DNA of 64,000 nt from Solirubrum puertoriconensis (GCF_001483135.1 NZ_LNAL01000003.1:1-64000); one strand, 5' to 3'; positions 9,619 through 19,132 are shown, numbered from the stretch's first letter. The notes: generated by a model from the sequence alone, not told the origin. Numbers and translations are program-made.

Positions 9619-10716
9619 ATGCAAGAGCAAGCCGATTACCTGATTATAGGCCACGGTATAGCCGGTGTCACCCTCGGGTGGGAACTGCGCCGCCGTGGTT
9701 TGCGCGTAGTAGTACTTGATGAACACCAGCCCAACTCGGCTACGCGCGTGGCGGCTGGGCTCATCAACCCCGTAGCCGGCAAACGGTTTGCGCTGGCTTG
9801 GCGCATCGATGATTTGCTGCCCGCTGCGCAGCAGTTTTACCAAGCTTTGGAGGCTGAATTCGGGCGCCGCTTCTTCTACGAAATGCCCATTCTGAAGCTG
9901 TTTTCGTCGGTGCGCGAACAGAATGACGTGCTGAGCCGCTCGGCCGATCAGCCTTGGGGCGACTACGTGGCCGACCCGGCCCTAGGTCTGCCCAATGTGC
10001 CCGGTCTGCAACACCCGTTTGGGGGCTTGCAACTAAAGCACGGCGGTTGGGTTGATACCACGGCGCTGCTCGATGCCCTATGTACCCAAGGGCGCGAACA
10101 GGGCTGGTTGCGCACCGAAACTTTTGTGCCGGAGCTGCTTGTTCCCGACGAGCTAGGCGTGAGTTACGGCCGCGAGTTACGGGCCCGCTATGTGGTGTTC
10201 TGCGAAGGCGCCACGGTGGTACACAATCCGTGGTTTAGCTGGCTGCCCGTTACGCCTAACCAAGGCGAAGTGCTCGATGTGGAAGCGCCCGAACTGCCCA
10301 CCGGCTACGTGCTCAACCGCGGAGCCTACGTGGTGCCGTTGGGCAACGGGCAAGTGCGCGTAGGGGCTACCTACCGCTGGCCGCCCTTCGAGCTGCAGCC
10401 CACGGCCGAGGCGCGGGCCGAGCTTACGCAGCGCCTGCACGAGCTGACCACGGTACCTTTTGCCGTGGTAGGGCAGCGGGTGGGCGTGCGCCCCACGGTG
10501 CGCGACCGTAAGCCCTTGTTGGGTAAGCATCCGGTGCATCCGGCACTGGTGGTTTTCAATGGCCTAGGTTCAAAAGGCGTGCTGCTGGCTCCGCGTTTGG
10601 CGCAAGTACTGGCCGATGCCTTAGAATTCGAAAAAGAGCTTTGGCCAGAAGTCAATATTATACGTTATCAGGCGTTGTATACTGCTGCTGCTTCGGCAAC
10701 GGCGTCGCCCGCCTGA
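9619..10716 (+). CDS. FAD-dependent oxidoreductase, D-amino-acid-oxidase (DAO) family
   Basis: A 365-residue flavoprotein. The N-terminal dinucleotide fold is YLIIGHGIAGVTLGWELRRR, followed by an acidic residue in VVVLDE, which binds the FAD ribose. Other DAO features are TRVAAGLINPVAGKR (about 45-60) and a C-terminal VRPTVRDRKPLLGKHP then VFNGLGSKGVLLAPRLA, the second FAD-contacting region. I chose ATG 9619 because the Rossmann motif follows within ten residues. An upstream frame extension has no conserved sequence and would cross the promoter region. The substrate is unknown; related proteins act on amino acids or modified tRNA bases. Confidence 0.9.
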   Translation: MQEQADYLIIGHGIAGVTLGWELRRRGLRVVVLDEHQPNSATRVAAGLINPVAGKRFALAWRIDDLLPAAQQFYQALEAEFGRRFFYEMPILKLFSSVREQNDVLSRSADQPWGDYVADPALGLPNVPGLQHPFGGLQLKHGGWVDTTALLDALCTQGREQGWLRTETFVPELLVPDELGVSYGRELRARYVVFCEGATVVHNPWFSWLPVTPNQGEVLDVEAPELPTGYVLNRGAYVVPLGNGQVRVGATYRWPPFELQPTAEARAELTQRLHELTTVPFAVVGQRVGVRPTVRDRKPLLGKHPVHPALVVFNGLGSKGVLLAPRLAQVLADALEFEKELWPEVNIIRYQALYTAAASATASPA

Positions 10717-10748
10717 GTTACCTCTCCTCCAGCCTATACGCGGCTTCT

Positions 10749-13700
10749 ATGATGCACCTGTCCAATCTATCGCCCCGCCTGCGTTGGGGGGTAAGCCTGC
10801 CGGCCTTGTGGCTGGCGCTGCTGGCTCCGGCCGGAGCGGCAGTAGGGCAAACGGCGCAGGAAAGCTTTGGCCGTACCCGCATTCAGTACAAGCAGTTTGA
10901 GTGGCAACTGCTCAGCACGGCCAACTTCAACGTGTACTACTACGGCGGTGGCGAGGCTATGGCGCGCCGGGCGGCCGAGTATGCCGAGCAGGAACTGCAG
11001 CGCATCACGGCCCTCATCGGGTACTACCCGTACTCGAAAACCACCCTCATGCTCTACAACTCAGTAGGCGACCTGCGCCAGAGCAATGTGGGCCTCAATG
11101 CCGATAAGTACCAGACGGGCGGCGAAACCTCTCTGCTGCGCATGACCAAGGTGCAGCTGGCTTTCCAGGGCCAGCAAACCCTGTTTAAGCGCGACCTAAG
11201 TTACCAGATTACCAAAGTGCTGCTGAACGACATGATGTACGGCGGCTCGCTGAAGGAGGTAATCCAGAGCAGCTACCTGCTGCAGCTACCGGATTGGTTT
11301 GTGTCGGGCGCCTCGGCCTACGCGGCCGAGGGCTGGAGCGTGGAGATGGACGACTACATGCGCGACATGACGCAGAAAGTCGACAAGGACAAAGCTGCGC
11401 AGTTTTTTGTGCGCAACCCCGAGCTGGCTGGCCAGAGCGTGTGGAACTACATTGCCGAGCGCTACGGCTACACCAGCATTCAGAACATTCTGAACCTAAC
11501 GCGCATTACGCGCGACGTGGAAACGGGCATCAGTTCGTCGCTGAACGTGCCGTACCGCCAGTTCTTGCGCGATTGGCTGGGCTACTACCGCCAGCTGAAC
11601 GCCCAGCCCGAAACTGCTTATACCCTGCCCGACGAACAGCGGCAGGTAATGCACCGCAACAAGCGTAACCTCAGCTTCAGCGAGCCAGTTATCAGCCCCA
11701 ACGGCAAACTGCTGGCTTACACCGAAACCGACCGCGGCCGCTACCGGGTCAGTGTATCGAATGTAGATGGCTCGGGGCGCCATGTGGTATACAACGGCGG
11801 ATATAAAACGCCCGACCAGGAAATAGACCGTCGTATGCCCGTGCTGGCTTGGCGCAACAACAGCCAACTGGCCATTGCCGAAGAAGTTAGAGGCTTGATG
11901 TCGTTGCGGTTGCGCTCCGCCGACGGCGGTGCGGTGGGCATTTTTGCTCGCCTCAAGGAGGCACTGCCCTTCGGCGACAAAGGCTCGTCGGTGCTCAACC
12001 CGTACTCGCAGGTGCACAGCATGGCCTACTCGCCCGATGGCAAGGCGCTGGCATTTAGCGGTACCCGCAACGGCCAAGCCGATTTGTATTTGTTGCGCGC
12101 CGGCAGCCGCCAGCCCGAGCGCCTCACCAACGACGTGTTCGATGATGTGCAGCCCGTGTTTATGCCCGATGGCAACTCGCTTGTGTTCAGCTCCAACCGG
12201 TGGCTCGATTCGGCTGGCACCGCCAAAGGCTCTTTCAATGCCGTCGTAAACAACTACGACTTATTCCGGTACCGCCTCGATGGCAATGCCCAGCGCATCG
12301 AAGGGCTGGTAGCTACCATCTCCAACGAAAGCCGGCCTAGGGTGCTATCGGAAAACGAGCTGCTGTACCTAAGCGAGGAGAGCGGCGTCCGGAGCGTGTA
12401 CCGCTACAACCTTGCTACACGCGAGCGTACGCCAGCCACAAGCTTCCTTAACAACCTCAAGAGCTTCGATTACAACGCCACCAGCGGTGCGCTGGGGTTT
12501 GTGGCTGCTGATCGTGCCCGCGACTTCGTGTATGCCTATCCTAAGTACGAACTGCCACAAAACCTGAAGCTGAGCAAAACAGCTCGCCAGGAAATCCTGG
12601 AGGATCGTTCGGCCGCGGCAGCCCGCCCGCGCCCGCAAGCACAACCGCAGCAGCAACAAGCGGTACCGCCTACCGAGCCTGGTACCTCCGGCAACAGTAC
12701 ACAGCCCACCGAACCGGTTCGTAACCAAGGCGTTGATGTGAGCGACTACCAGTTCGAGGAAGATACGCCTCAGTTGCGCCGCCGCACCAATGCCCCGGTT
12801 GCCCAGCAGCCCGCACCCACTGCTCCCGACCTAGGCCTCACGGGCCCGGTACGCTACGACACCCGCTTTAGCCTCGATAATGTGGTATCGACGATTTATG
12901 CGGATCCGCTCCTAGGTATTGGTTTGGTGGGGCAAGCCTCCATGTCGGATCTGTTCGAAGATCATCGCATTCGGGCCGGCATTTTTGCGCTTACCGATTT
13001 GCGCACCAGCAACCTGTTTGCCGAGTATACCAACCTCAAGCACCGCTACGACTGGAGCATTGGCTTTCAGAAGCAAAGCAACTACGTGCAGCTCGAGGAA
13101 ACCGGCGCGCAAGTGCGCATGGGCCGCTACGAGGTTACGCCCGGTGTGTCGTACCCCCTCACGCACAACCTCAGCGTGCGGGCTAATTTGCGCTACGTAG
13201 CCAGCACCATTTCATTCCTCGACGACATCTCGCGCGGCGACCAGCGCGAGCATTACTACGGGGGCAGCGGCGAGCTGGTGTTTGATAACTCGGTAGCCAC
13301 CGGCGTAAACATGCTCGAAGGTTCGCGCATGAAAGTGGGTGTAATGAAACTGCGCGAGTTCAACGACTCCGACGGCGACTTCGGCAAGGTATACGTTGAC
13401 TTGCGGCACTACCAGAAAGTACACCGCCAGATTATATGGGCTAACCGGGCTTCGTATGGGCAATTCTTTGGCAGCTCGCCCAAGCAGTTCCGCCTAGGTG
13501 GTATGGACAACTGGCTGAATGCCCGCACCGACGATTTCCGCGACGTGCGCCCGCAAATTGATGCTTCGCCCACCGATTTCTTCTACCAGCAGTTTGTAAC
13601 CAACCTACGCGGCTTTAACTACAACACGCGGTCGGGGCCCAAGTACGTTCTGTTCAACTCGGAGCTGCGTGTGCCCATCATTCAGTACTTCTCGCGTAAG

Positions 13701-14003
13701 CCCATTTACTCCGGCTTCTTCCGCAACCTACAGCTGACAGGTTTTGTGGATGCGGGCACGGCTTACCGTGGCTCCAACCCGTTCAACGTCAACAATTCCT
13801 TCAACACGCGTCCGTACGCCGGCAACGACAACGCCTTCTCGGGCACCGTTACCAACTTCCAGAACCCCTTTTTGGTGGGTTATGGGGCAGGGGCCCGTAC
13901 CACGCTGCTGGGCTTCTATGGCAAGCTCGATGTGGCTTGGGGCCGCGAAAACGGTCAGGAAAACGGGCCGAAGTTCTACTTCACGCTCGGTTACGATTTC
14001 TAG
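10749..14003 (+). CDS. Outer-membrane protein: degenerate peptidase-like, PD40 propeller and beta-barrel domains
   Basis: A large secreted protein of about 1084 residues. A signal peptide ends near AGAAVGQTAQ. An N-terminal domain (about 35-300) resembles peptidase-MA-like modules (FNVYYYGGG, later DWFVSGASAYAAEGW) but has no HExxH. TolB-like PD40 repeats follow (SEPVISPNGKLLAYTETDRG, then MAYSPDGKALAFSGTRNGQA, then FMPDGNSLVFSSNRW, about 345-520). A Gln/Pro-rich linker near 620-660 leads to a C-terminal barrel ending FYFTLGYDF, with the terminal aromatic typical of BAM substrates. Its start overlaps nothing if ATG 10749 or 10752 is used. A terminator-like hairpin follows. It may act in envelope biogenesis; this is inference. 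Confidence 0.85.
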   Translation: MMHLSNLSPRLRWGVSLPALWLALLAPAGAAVGQTAQESFGRTRIQYKQFEWQLLSTANFNVYYYGGGEAMARRAAEYAEQELQRITALIGYYPYSKTTLMLYNSVGDLRQSNVGLNADKYQTGGETSLLRMTKVQLAFQGQQTLFKRDLSYQITKVLLNDMMYGGSLKEVIQSSYLLQLPDWFVSGASAYAAEGWSVEMDDYMRDMTQKVDKDKAAQFFVRNPELAGQSVWNYIAERYGYTSIQNILNLTRITRDVETGISSSLNVPYRQFLRDWLGYYRQLNAQPETAYTLPDEQRQVMHRNKRNLSFSEPVISPNGKLLAYTETDRGRYRVSVSNVDGSGRHVVYNGGYKTPDQEIDRRMPVLAWRNNSQLAIAEEVRGLMSLRLRSADGGAVGIFARLKEALPFGDKGSSVLNPYSQVHSMAYSPDGKALAFSGTRNGQADLYLLRAGSRQPERLTNDVFDDVQPVFMPDGNSLVFSSNRWLDSAGTAKGSFNAVVNNYDLFRYRLDGNAQRIEGLVATISNESRPRVLSENELLYLSEESGVRSVYRYNLATRERTPATSFLNNLKSFDYNATSGALGFVAADRARDFVYAYPKYELPQNLKLSKTARQEILEDRSAAAARPRPQAQPQQQQAVPPTEPGTSGNSTQPTEPVRNQGVDVSDYQFEEDTPQLRRRTNAPVAQQPAPTAPDLGLTGPVRYDTRFSLDNVVSTIYADPLLGIGLVGQASMSDLFEDHRIRAGIFALTDLRTSNLFAEYTNLKHRYDWSIGFQKQSNYVQLEETGAQVRMGRYEVTPGVSYPLTHNLSVRANLRYVASTISFLDDISRGDQREHYYGGSGELVFDNSVATGVNMLEGSRMKVGVMKLREFNDSDGDFGKVYVDLRHYQKVHRQIIWANRASYGQFFGSSPKQFRLGGMDNWLNARTDDFRDVRPQIDASPTDFFYQQFVTNLRGFNYNTRSGPKYVLFNSELRVPIIQYFSRKPIYSGFFRNLQLTGFVDAGTAYRGSNPFNVNNSFNTRPYAGNDNAFSGTVTNFQNPFLVGYGAGARTTLLGFYGKLDVAWGRENGQENGPKFYFTLGYDF

Positions 14004-14029
14004 TAAACATTCTCTCTAGCTCAACAGCA

Positions 14030-14064
14030 TGCACTGCCCGGCCGCAAGGTTGGGCAGTGTTGTT
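14030..14064 (+). terminator. Terminator-like hairpin
   Basis: The arm cactgccc (14032-14039) pairs with gggcagtg (14052-14059), followed by ttgttt. It is placed 30 bases after the stop of the propeller/barrel gene. The remaining 200 bases up to the ccmB promoter show nothing else recognisable. Confidence 0.6.
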
Positions 14065-14235
14065 TAGGGCCTAGGTGGTTTGGCAGCAGGCAGGGTGGCC
14101 AGCTAACAAGAGGAGCCTCAAGCAGCGTAGCACAATTGGGTGAGGTGCTTTGTCCAGTACCAATTCTGGCCCAAGTAGGCGGTCGAGTCATTCACATATT
14201 CAGGCTATACCAACCCCTTTCCGCGCGTTGGGTTG

Positions 14236-14243
14236 TATCTTTG
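14236..14243 (+). promoter_or_regulatory. Promoter core (TAnnTTTG) of ccm operon
   Basis: TATCTTTG is an exact match to the Bacteroidota -7 element. It lies about 27 bases before the GTG start proposed for ccmB, and it rules out the longer reading frame that begins near 14150. No clear TTG sits at the expected -33 position. Confidence 0.65.
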
Positions 14244-14269
14244 CACTTTCGCTTACCCACCGACCGGCC

Positions 14270-14932
14270 GTGCAGCTGTTACGCGAGATTTGGTATCTGA
14301 TGCAGAAGGACTTCCGCCTGGAATGGCGGCAGCGCTCAGCCCTCAATGGCATGTTGCTATATGTGGGTAGCACGGTGTACGTATGCTACTTGAGCTTTGT
14401 GCGCGGTGGCCAGTTGCCGGCTCCAGCCTGGAATGCGCTGCTTTGGATTATTCTGCTCTTCACCGCCATCAATGGGGTAGCTAAAAGCTTCCTGCAGGAA
14501 AGCCGCGGGCGGCTGCTCTACTACTACACCCTGGCACGGCCCGAGGCCGTTATTCTGGCCAAAATAGCTTACAACACCTTGCTGCTGCTGGGCCTTGGGC
14601 TAGTGGCATTTGGCGCATACGCCCTGATACTCGGCAATCCCGTGCAGGATGTGCCGCGCTTTACGCTCGTAGTTGCTCTGGGTGCAGTGGGGTTTGCTAC
14701 ATCCCTCACCCTTATTTCGGGAATTGCGGCCAAAGCGGCTAATAGCAACACCCTTATGCCGGTGCTGGGTTTTCCGGTGGTCATTCCCATTCTGCTTCAA
14801 CTAATCAAAGCCGCCAAAAACGCACTCGACGGCCTCGATGCTTCGCCGCAACCCTTATACATGCTCATGGGATTGAGCCTGCTGGTGGTGGCAGTTTCTT
14901 ATTTACTCTACCCGTTTTTGTGGCGCACTTAA
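14270..14932 (+). CDS. ccmB: Heme exporter subunit CcmB
   Basis: A 220-residue membrane protein with six hydrophobic segments, the CcmB permease of the cytochrome c maturation (system I) ABC complex. The family features QKDFRLEWRQR near the N terminus and FLQESRGRLLYYY (about 80) are present. GTG 14270 is chosen because it lies just after the promoter core at 14236-14243 and gives the normal length; ATG 14300 is the alternative. It is first in ccmB-ccmC-ccmD-ccmE-ccmF. No ccmA ATPase gene is adjacent, so that subunit must be encoded elsewhere. Confidence 0.92.
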   Translation: MQLLREIWYLMQKDFRLEWRQRSALNGMLLYVGSTVYVCYLSFVRGGQLPAPAWNALLWIILLFTAINGVAKSFLQESRGRLLYYYTLARPEAVILAKIAYNTLLLLGLGLVAFGAYALILGNPVQDVPRFTLVVALGAVGFATSLTLISGIAAKAANSNTLMPVLGFPVVIPILLQLIKAAKNALDGLDASPQPLYMLMGLSLLVVAVSYLLYPFLWRT

Positions 14933-14946
14933 TGCGCTAAGCTCTT

Positions 14947-15618
14947 ATGAGAAACGCTTGGTGGAAAGTTCTGACGGTGGTACTGCTGATTTACTCAGTA
15001 GTGATGGGCTTGCTGGGTACTGTGCCCAGGCTGGCCATTCTAAACGAAACCATCCGGAACCTGTACTTCCACGTGCCGATGTGGTTCGGCATGACAATCA
15101 TTCTGTTTGCCTCGGTAGTGTACTCGGTACTGTACCTGCGCAAACCTTCCGATCGGCTCGATGTATGGGCGTACCAAACGGCCCGCACCGGTATCGTGCT
15201 GGCGGTACTAGGCTTGGCTACCGGAAGTGTGTGGGCCCGCTTTACGTGGGGCACTTGGTGGACGTCGGACCCGCGGCTCAACGGAGCGGCGGTAGCTGTG
15301 CTGATCTACGGCGCCTACCTGGTGTTGCGCTCCTCCATTGTCGATGAGCAACAGCGGGCCCGTATCTCGGCCGTCTACAACATTTTCGCCTTCTGCGCGG
15401 CCATTCCGCTGCTGTTCATTTTGCCACGCCTCACCGATTCGCTACACCCTGGGGCTGGTGGCAACCCTGGCTTCAGCCAGTACGACCTCGACAATAACAT
15501 GCGGTTGGTGTTTTATCCGGCCGTGATTGGCTGGACGCTCCTCGGCGTCTGGATTACGAACGTGTCGGCTCGCCTGACCTTCGTTAAACACAAGCTCTAT
15601 GAAAAACAATTGGCTTAA
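14947..15618 (+). CDS. ccmC: Heme exporter / cytochrome c biogenesis protein CcmC
   Basis: A 223-residue six-TM protein of the heme-handling superfamily. It bears the tryptophan-rich periplasmic loop WGTWWTSDPRLNG (near 100-112) and conserved histidines around LYFHVPMWFG (near 40-48). CcmC loads heme onto CcmE. It starts 14 bases after ccmB and its end overlaps the start of ccmD by 20 bases, so the genes are translationally coupled. Confidence 0.95.
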   Translation: MRNAWWKVLTVVLLIYSVVMGLLGTVPRLAILNETIRNLYFHVPMWFGMTIILFASVVYSVLYLRKPSDRLDVWAYQTARTGIVLAVLGLATGSVWARFTWGTWWTSDPRLNGAAVAVLIYGAYLVLRSSIVDEQQRARISAVYNIFAFCAAIPLLFILPRLTDSLHPGAGGNPGFSQYDLDNNMRLVFYPAVIGWTLLGVWITNVSARLTFVKHKLYEKQLA

Positions 15619-15844
15619 CCGCTTAGGCCGTCGCGCCCTGTTGGTCCTGTCGGCCGTGTTGCTGCCACTACTGCCCGCACTCGCGCAAGAAACCACCTCG
15701 CCCGAAATGGCCGATCAGCTACGCCAAGATGGCAAGATCTACGTGGTGGTAGCCGTGGTTGTAGTGATTTTGGTAGGCTTGCTGCTCTACTTGTTGTCGA
15801 TCGACCGCAAGGTGAGCCGCTTAGAGCGCGAGCTGCGCGACTGA
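15599..15844 (+). CDS. ccmD: CcmD-like small membrane protein
   Basis: An 81-residue protein with an apparent signal sequence (ALLVLSAVLLPLLPALAQ) and one TM helix (YVVVAVVVVILVGLLLYLL), then a short charged tail (DRKVSRLERELRD) forming a cytoplasmic helix. Size, topology and position between ccmC and ccmE fit CcmD, which helps release holo-CcmE from CcmC. Sequence alone would be weak evidence; the overlap with ccmC and the operon order make the call. Confidence 0.8.
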   Translation: MKNNWLNRLGRRALLVLSAVLLPLLPALAQETTSPEMADQLRQDGKIYVVVAVVVVILVGLLLYLLSIDRKVSRLERELRD

Positions 15845-15954
15845 TAAAAATCATTTCGATGGTGCGGATTTTTTCCGCCCTTCGTGGTTGTTCAAAGAGG
15901 GCTGGCTGCCGAGCAGTTGGTCCAATTTTCCGGCTGCTTTTCTAGGTAAGCACC

Positions 15955-16380
15955 ATGAAAAAAACACATTTATTAGCCCTTGTGGTTATTGCCCTAGCCA
16001 TCGGCATTGTGATGGCAACCGCTGGTGATGCCAGTGTGTACGTGTCGTTTAAGGAAGCGAAAGAGCTTGCTGCCGACGGCGACCTGCGCAAGGTGCACGT
16101 AGTGGGCCGCCTGCCGCACGACGCAGGCAACAACATCGTGGGCATGCAATACAACCCCACGCTCGATCCTAACTATTTCACTTTCGTGCTCGTCGATACG
16201 AACCGCGTGCACCAGCAAGTGGTTTACTTCAACCCTAAGCCCCAGGATTTCGAGAAATCGGAGCAGGTGGTAATTACCGGCAACATGCGCAACGATGTGT
16301 TTGTGGCCGATAAGATCCTGTTGAAGTGCCCCTCGAAGTACGTGGAGAACGAGGTGAAAGGCGCTACCGCCGCGCGCTAA
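15955..16380 (+). CDS. ccmE: Heme chaperone CcmE, CxxxY type
   Basis: A 141-residue periplasmic heme chaperone anchored by one N-terminal helix (LLALVVIALAIGIVMA). The OB-fold carries VHVVGRL (near 45) and VVITGNMRNDVFVADKILLK (about 100-122). The heme-attachment site of most bacteria is HxxxY. Here the matching segment reads CPSKY (about residues 123-127), so cysteine replaces the histidine. CxxxY variants are known from a minority of CcmE proteins. It lies 110 bases after ccmD, in the ccm operon. Confidence 0.94.
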   Translation: MKKTHLLALVVIALAIGIVMATAGDASVYVSFKEAKELAADGDLRKVHVVGRLPHDAGNNIVGMQYNPTLDPNYFTFVLVDTNRVHQQVVYFNPKPQDFEKSEQVVITGNMRNDVFVADKILLKCPSKYVENEVKGATAAR

Positions 16381-16477
16381 AGCGGCAACCATTGAACTTG
16401 GCCAGCTGAGCCCGCGCCGAAGCAGCGCTGGGCCAACCGCTCCTAGTTCAGGATTCAGATACAGCATTCCAAGAGAA

Positions 16478-19054
16478 ATGAGCATCGGCGACTGGGGACA
16501 TTTAAGCGTTATCGTAGCCTTTGTGGCGGCGGTAGTGTCGGCGTTAGGATATTATATGGCAGCGCGGGGCCGGGCGCTGGGCGAAGCGGATACGGCTTGG
16601 CTGAAGCTGGGCCGTGGCGGCTTTGCTGTACACAGCCTGGCTGTGATTGGCGTAATCGTAACGCTATTTGGCATTATTTACGGCCACCGCTACGAGTACT
16701 ACTACGCTTGGTCGCACTCCAGCAACCACTTGCCGGTGCATTACATGATATCCTGCTTCTGGGAAGGGCAGGAGGGTTCATTCCTGCTCTGGATCTTTTG
16801 GCACGTGCTCCTAGGTGCAGCCCTGATGCGCATGGCGCGGCAGTGGGAGGCACCCGTAATGGCTGTGTTTGCGGGCGTGCAGCTTTTCCTGATGTCCATG
16901 ATTTTGGGCGTTACGGTAGGCTCGCTCAAAATTGGCTCGTCGCCGTTTATTCTGATGCGCGAGTTCATGCCCGATCTGCCGGTGTACAAGCTTAACCCTG
17001 ATTGGGTACCCCAAGATGGTAAGGGCTTGAATGCACTGCTGCAGAACTACTGGATGGTGATTCACCCGCCCACGCTGTTCTTGGGCTTTGCCCTGACGCT
17101 GGTACCGTTTGCTTACGCCATTGCCGGCCTCTGGAAGGGCGAACTGACGAAGTGGGTACAGCCAGCCATCCGGTGGAGCCTGTGGGGCGGTGGCGTACTC
17201 GGTATTGGCATCATGATGGGTGCTTACTGGGCCTACGAAACCCTGAACTTTGGCGGATACTGGAACTGGGACCCCGTTGAGAATGCCGTGTACATTCCGT
17301 GGCTGGTGCTGGTTGCCGGTTTGCACGCCTTGGTGTTGTGGCAGCGTGGCCGCACTGGTTTGCGTACTGCCTTTGCTTTGGTAGTAGCTACATTCCTACT
17401 GGTACTCTACGCCACCTTCCTCACGCGTAGCGGTGTACTGGGCAATGCATCGGTACACTCCTTCACCGACCTAGGCCTCTCGGGCCAGCTTATCCTCTAC
17501 TTGGCAGCTTTCGTAGTGCTGAGCATTGGCATGCTTGTATGGCGTTGGAAGAGCATTCCGGTATCGGAAAAGGAGCTGACGATGTACAACCCCGAACTGT
17601 GGGTGTTCATTGGAGCTACGGTATTGTGCCTAGGTGCCTTCCAGGTGTTGGTTACTACCAGTATTCCGGTATACAATGCCTTCGTAGGCTTCTTCGGCGT
17701 TAAGTCGAACCTGGCTTTGCCGGCCGATCAAATTGCCCACTACACCAAAATCCAGCTCTGGATGGGCGTAGGCGTGGCAGTGCTTTCGGGCATTGCGCAG
17801 CTGATGTGGTGGCAGAAGAACGACAAGGAAAGCGTTAGCAATACGTTTACTATCCCGGCAATGCTCACGCTGCTGGGTGCTGCGCTGGTGATTTTGTTGG
17901 TGCGCCAGAATGGCCACCAGATGACACTGCCTTACATTGCCTTGCTTACTACAGGCTTGTTCGGAGTGTTGGCTAACCTCGGAATGCTGCTGCAGTTGCT
18001 GCGCCGCAAAGTGAGAATTTCCGGCGGTGCGGTATCGCACATAGGGGTTGCGCTGATGCTGTTGGGTATTCTGGCTTCGGCAGGTTATTCCAACATCATT
18101 TCCAAGAATACCTCGGGTTTGCTGTACTCGCGCGAAATGCCCGAGGAAATCAACCGCGACAACGTGCTCTTGTGGCGCAACGACGCCACCAAAATGGGCC
18201 CCTACGAACTCACCTACACCGGGCAGTACTTTGATGTGCCCAGCGTACCCGAGTACGTGAACAAAGAGCTGCTCTTCCCGGTGATGAACGACGAGTACAA
18301 AGCCGTAGCTCGTGGCGAAATCAAAGTAGGCGACAAGTCGTACTACAAAGCCGGCGATACGCTCGAGATTCGTCCCGAAGACACGTACTACCGCGTGGTG
18401 TACAAGCACAAGGATTCGGGCGAAGATTTTGTGCTGTTCCCCCGTGCGCAGGTGAACGAGGAAATGGGTGGCCTGCTAGCGTCGCCCGACATCAAGCTGT
18501 TCTGGGACCACGACATTTACTCACACGTGTCGTCGGTGCCCGATCCGACTAAGGAAAAGGATTGGAGCGAAGCCAAGGAGTTCACCGTATCGATGAATGA
18601 CACCTTGTTCCTGAACGACTACTTTGCCGTATTCAAAAATGCCGAGCCCGCGCATAACACCGCTGGCCTAGGCTTGGGTAAGGGCGATATTGCCGTGCAG
18701 GGCGACATTATCGTGTACGGCGAAAAGGGCCGCCAGTACCACGTACACCCAGTGTTTGTGGTACGCAATGGTGGCATGGTTGGCCGCGTGCCCGATGAGA
18801 TTGAGGACCTAGGGCTTCGCATCACCTTGGATAACATCGACCCGCAAAAGGGCAAGTTCACCTTCGGCGTAAGCACCACTCAAAAGGATTATGTCATCCT
18901 CAAGGCGATGGAGAAACCTTTCATCAACCTACTGTGGAGCGGAACCCTGCTGATGGGCTTTGGTTTTGCCTTGGCTATCTATCAGCGTGGCCGTAAGCCC
19001 AAGCCGGCACCTGCCGTTGCCAAAGCAAGCAAGAAACAGGTGCAAGCTGCATAA
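16478..19054 (+). CDS. ccmF: Cytochrome c heme lyase CcmF/CcsA family
   Basis: An 858-residue polytopic membrane protein that joins heme to apocytochrome c. The WWD heme-binding domain is GGYWNWDPVENAVYIPW (about 258-274). Conserved heme-ligand regions include YYYAWSHSSNHLP (about 73-85), WEGQEGSFLLW (about 95) and VIHPPTLFLGFA (about 193). A long soluble segment (about 560-810) precedes the last TM helix and a basic tail. Longer than proteobacterial CcmF (about 650) but usual for Bacteroidota. Last gene of the ccm operon; a perfect hairpin follows. Confidence 0.95.
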   Translation: MSIGDWGHLSVIVAFVAAVVSALGYYMAARGRALGEADTAWLKLGRGGFAVHSLAVIGVIVTLFGIIYGHRYEYYYAWSHSSNHLPVHYMISCFWEGQEGSFLLWIFWHVLLGAALMRMARQWEAPVMAVFAGVQLFLMSMILGVTVGSLKIGSSPFILMREFMPDLPVYKLNPDWVPQDGKGLNALLQNYWMVIHPPTLFLGFALTLVPFAYAIAGLWKGELTKWVQPAIRWSLWGGGVLGIGIMMGAYWAYETLNFGGYWNWDPVENAVYIPWLVLVAGLHALVLWQRGRTGLRTAFALVVATFLLVLYATFLTRSGVLGNASVHSFTDLGLSGQLILYLAAFVVLSIGMLVWRWKSIPVSEKELTMYNPELWVFIGATVLCLGAFQVLVTTSIPVYNAFVGFFGVKSNLALPADQIAHYTKIQLWMGVGVAVLSGIAQLMWWQKNDKESVSNTFTIPAMLTLLGAALVILLVRQNGHQMTLPYIALLTTGLFGVLANLGMLLQLLRRKVRISGGAVSHIGVALMLLGILASAGYSNIISKNTSGLLYSREMPEEINRDNVLLWRNDATKMGPYELTYTGQYFDVPSVPEYVNKELLFPVMNDEYKAVARGEIKVGDKSYYKAGDTLEIRPEDTYYRVVYKHKDSGEDFVLFPRAQVNEEMGGLLASPDIKLFWDHDIYSHVSSVPDPTKEKDWSEAKEFTVSMNDTLFLNDYFAVFKNAEPAHNTAGLGLGKGDIAVQGDIIVYGEKGRQYHVHPVFVVRNGGMVGRVPDEIEDLGLRITLDNIDPQKGKFTFGVSTTQKDYVILKAMEKPFINLLWSGTLLMGFGFALAIYQRGRKPKPAPAVAKASKKQVQAA

Positions 19055-19056
19055 CG

Positions 19057-19117
19057 ATAGCGCTAAAGCAAAAAGACCGGTGGTCACTTGGCCACCGGTC
19101 TTTTTGCTTTAGCGCTA
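19057..19117. terminator. Perfect long hairpin between convergent genes
   Basis: The arms 19057-19083 and 19092-19118 are complementary over about 27 bases. The core accggtgg/ccaccggt is flanked by aaaaag and cttttt. It ends the ccm operon on the plus strand and the T9SS cargo gene on the minus strand. Confidence 0.88.
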
Positions 19118-19132
19118 TGCAACTCGCGGATA

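Noticed and set aside
14150-14269. N-terminal extension of CcmB from an upstream ATG
   Set aside because: It crosses an exact promoter core at 14236-14243 and the extra residues do not match the family.
17630-18409. 259-residue minus-strand frame inside ccmF
   Set aside because: Antisense shadow with low-complexity His/Gln sequence; ccmF is intact on the plus strand.
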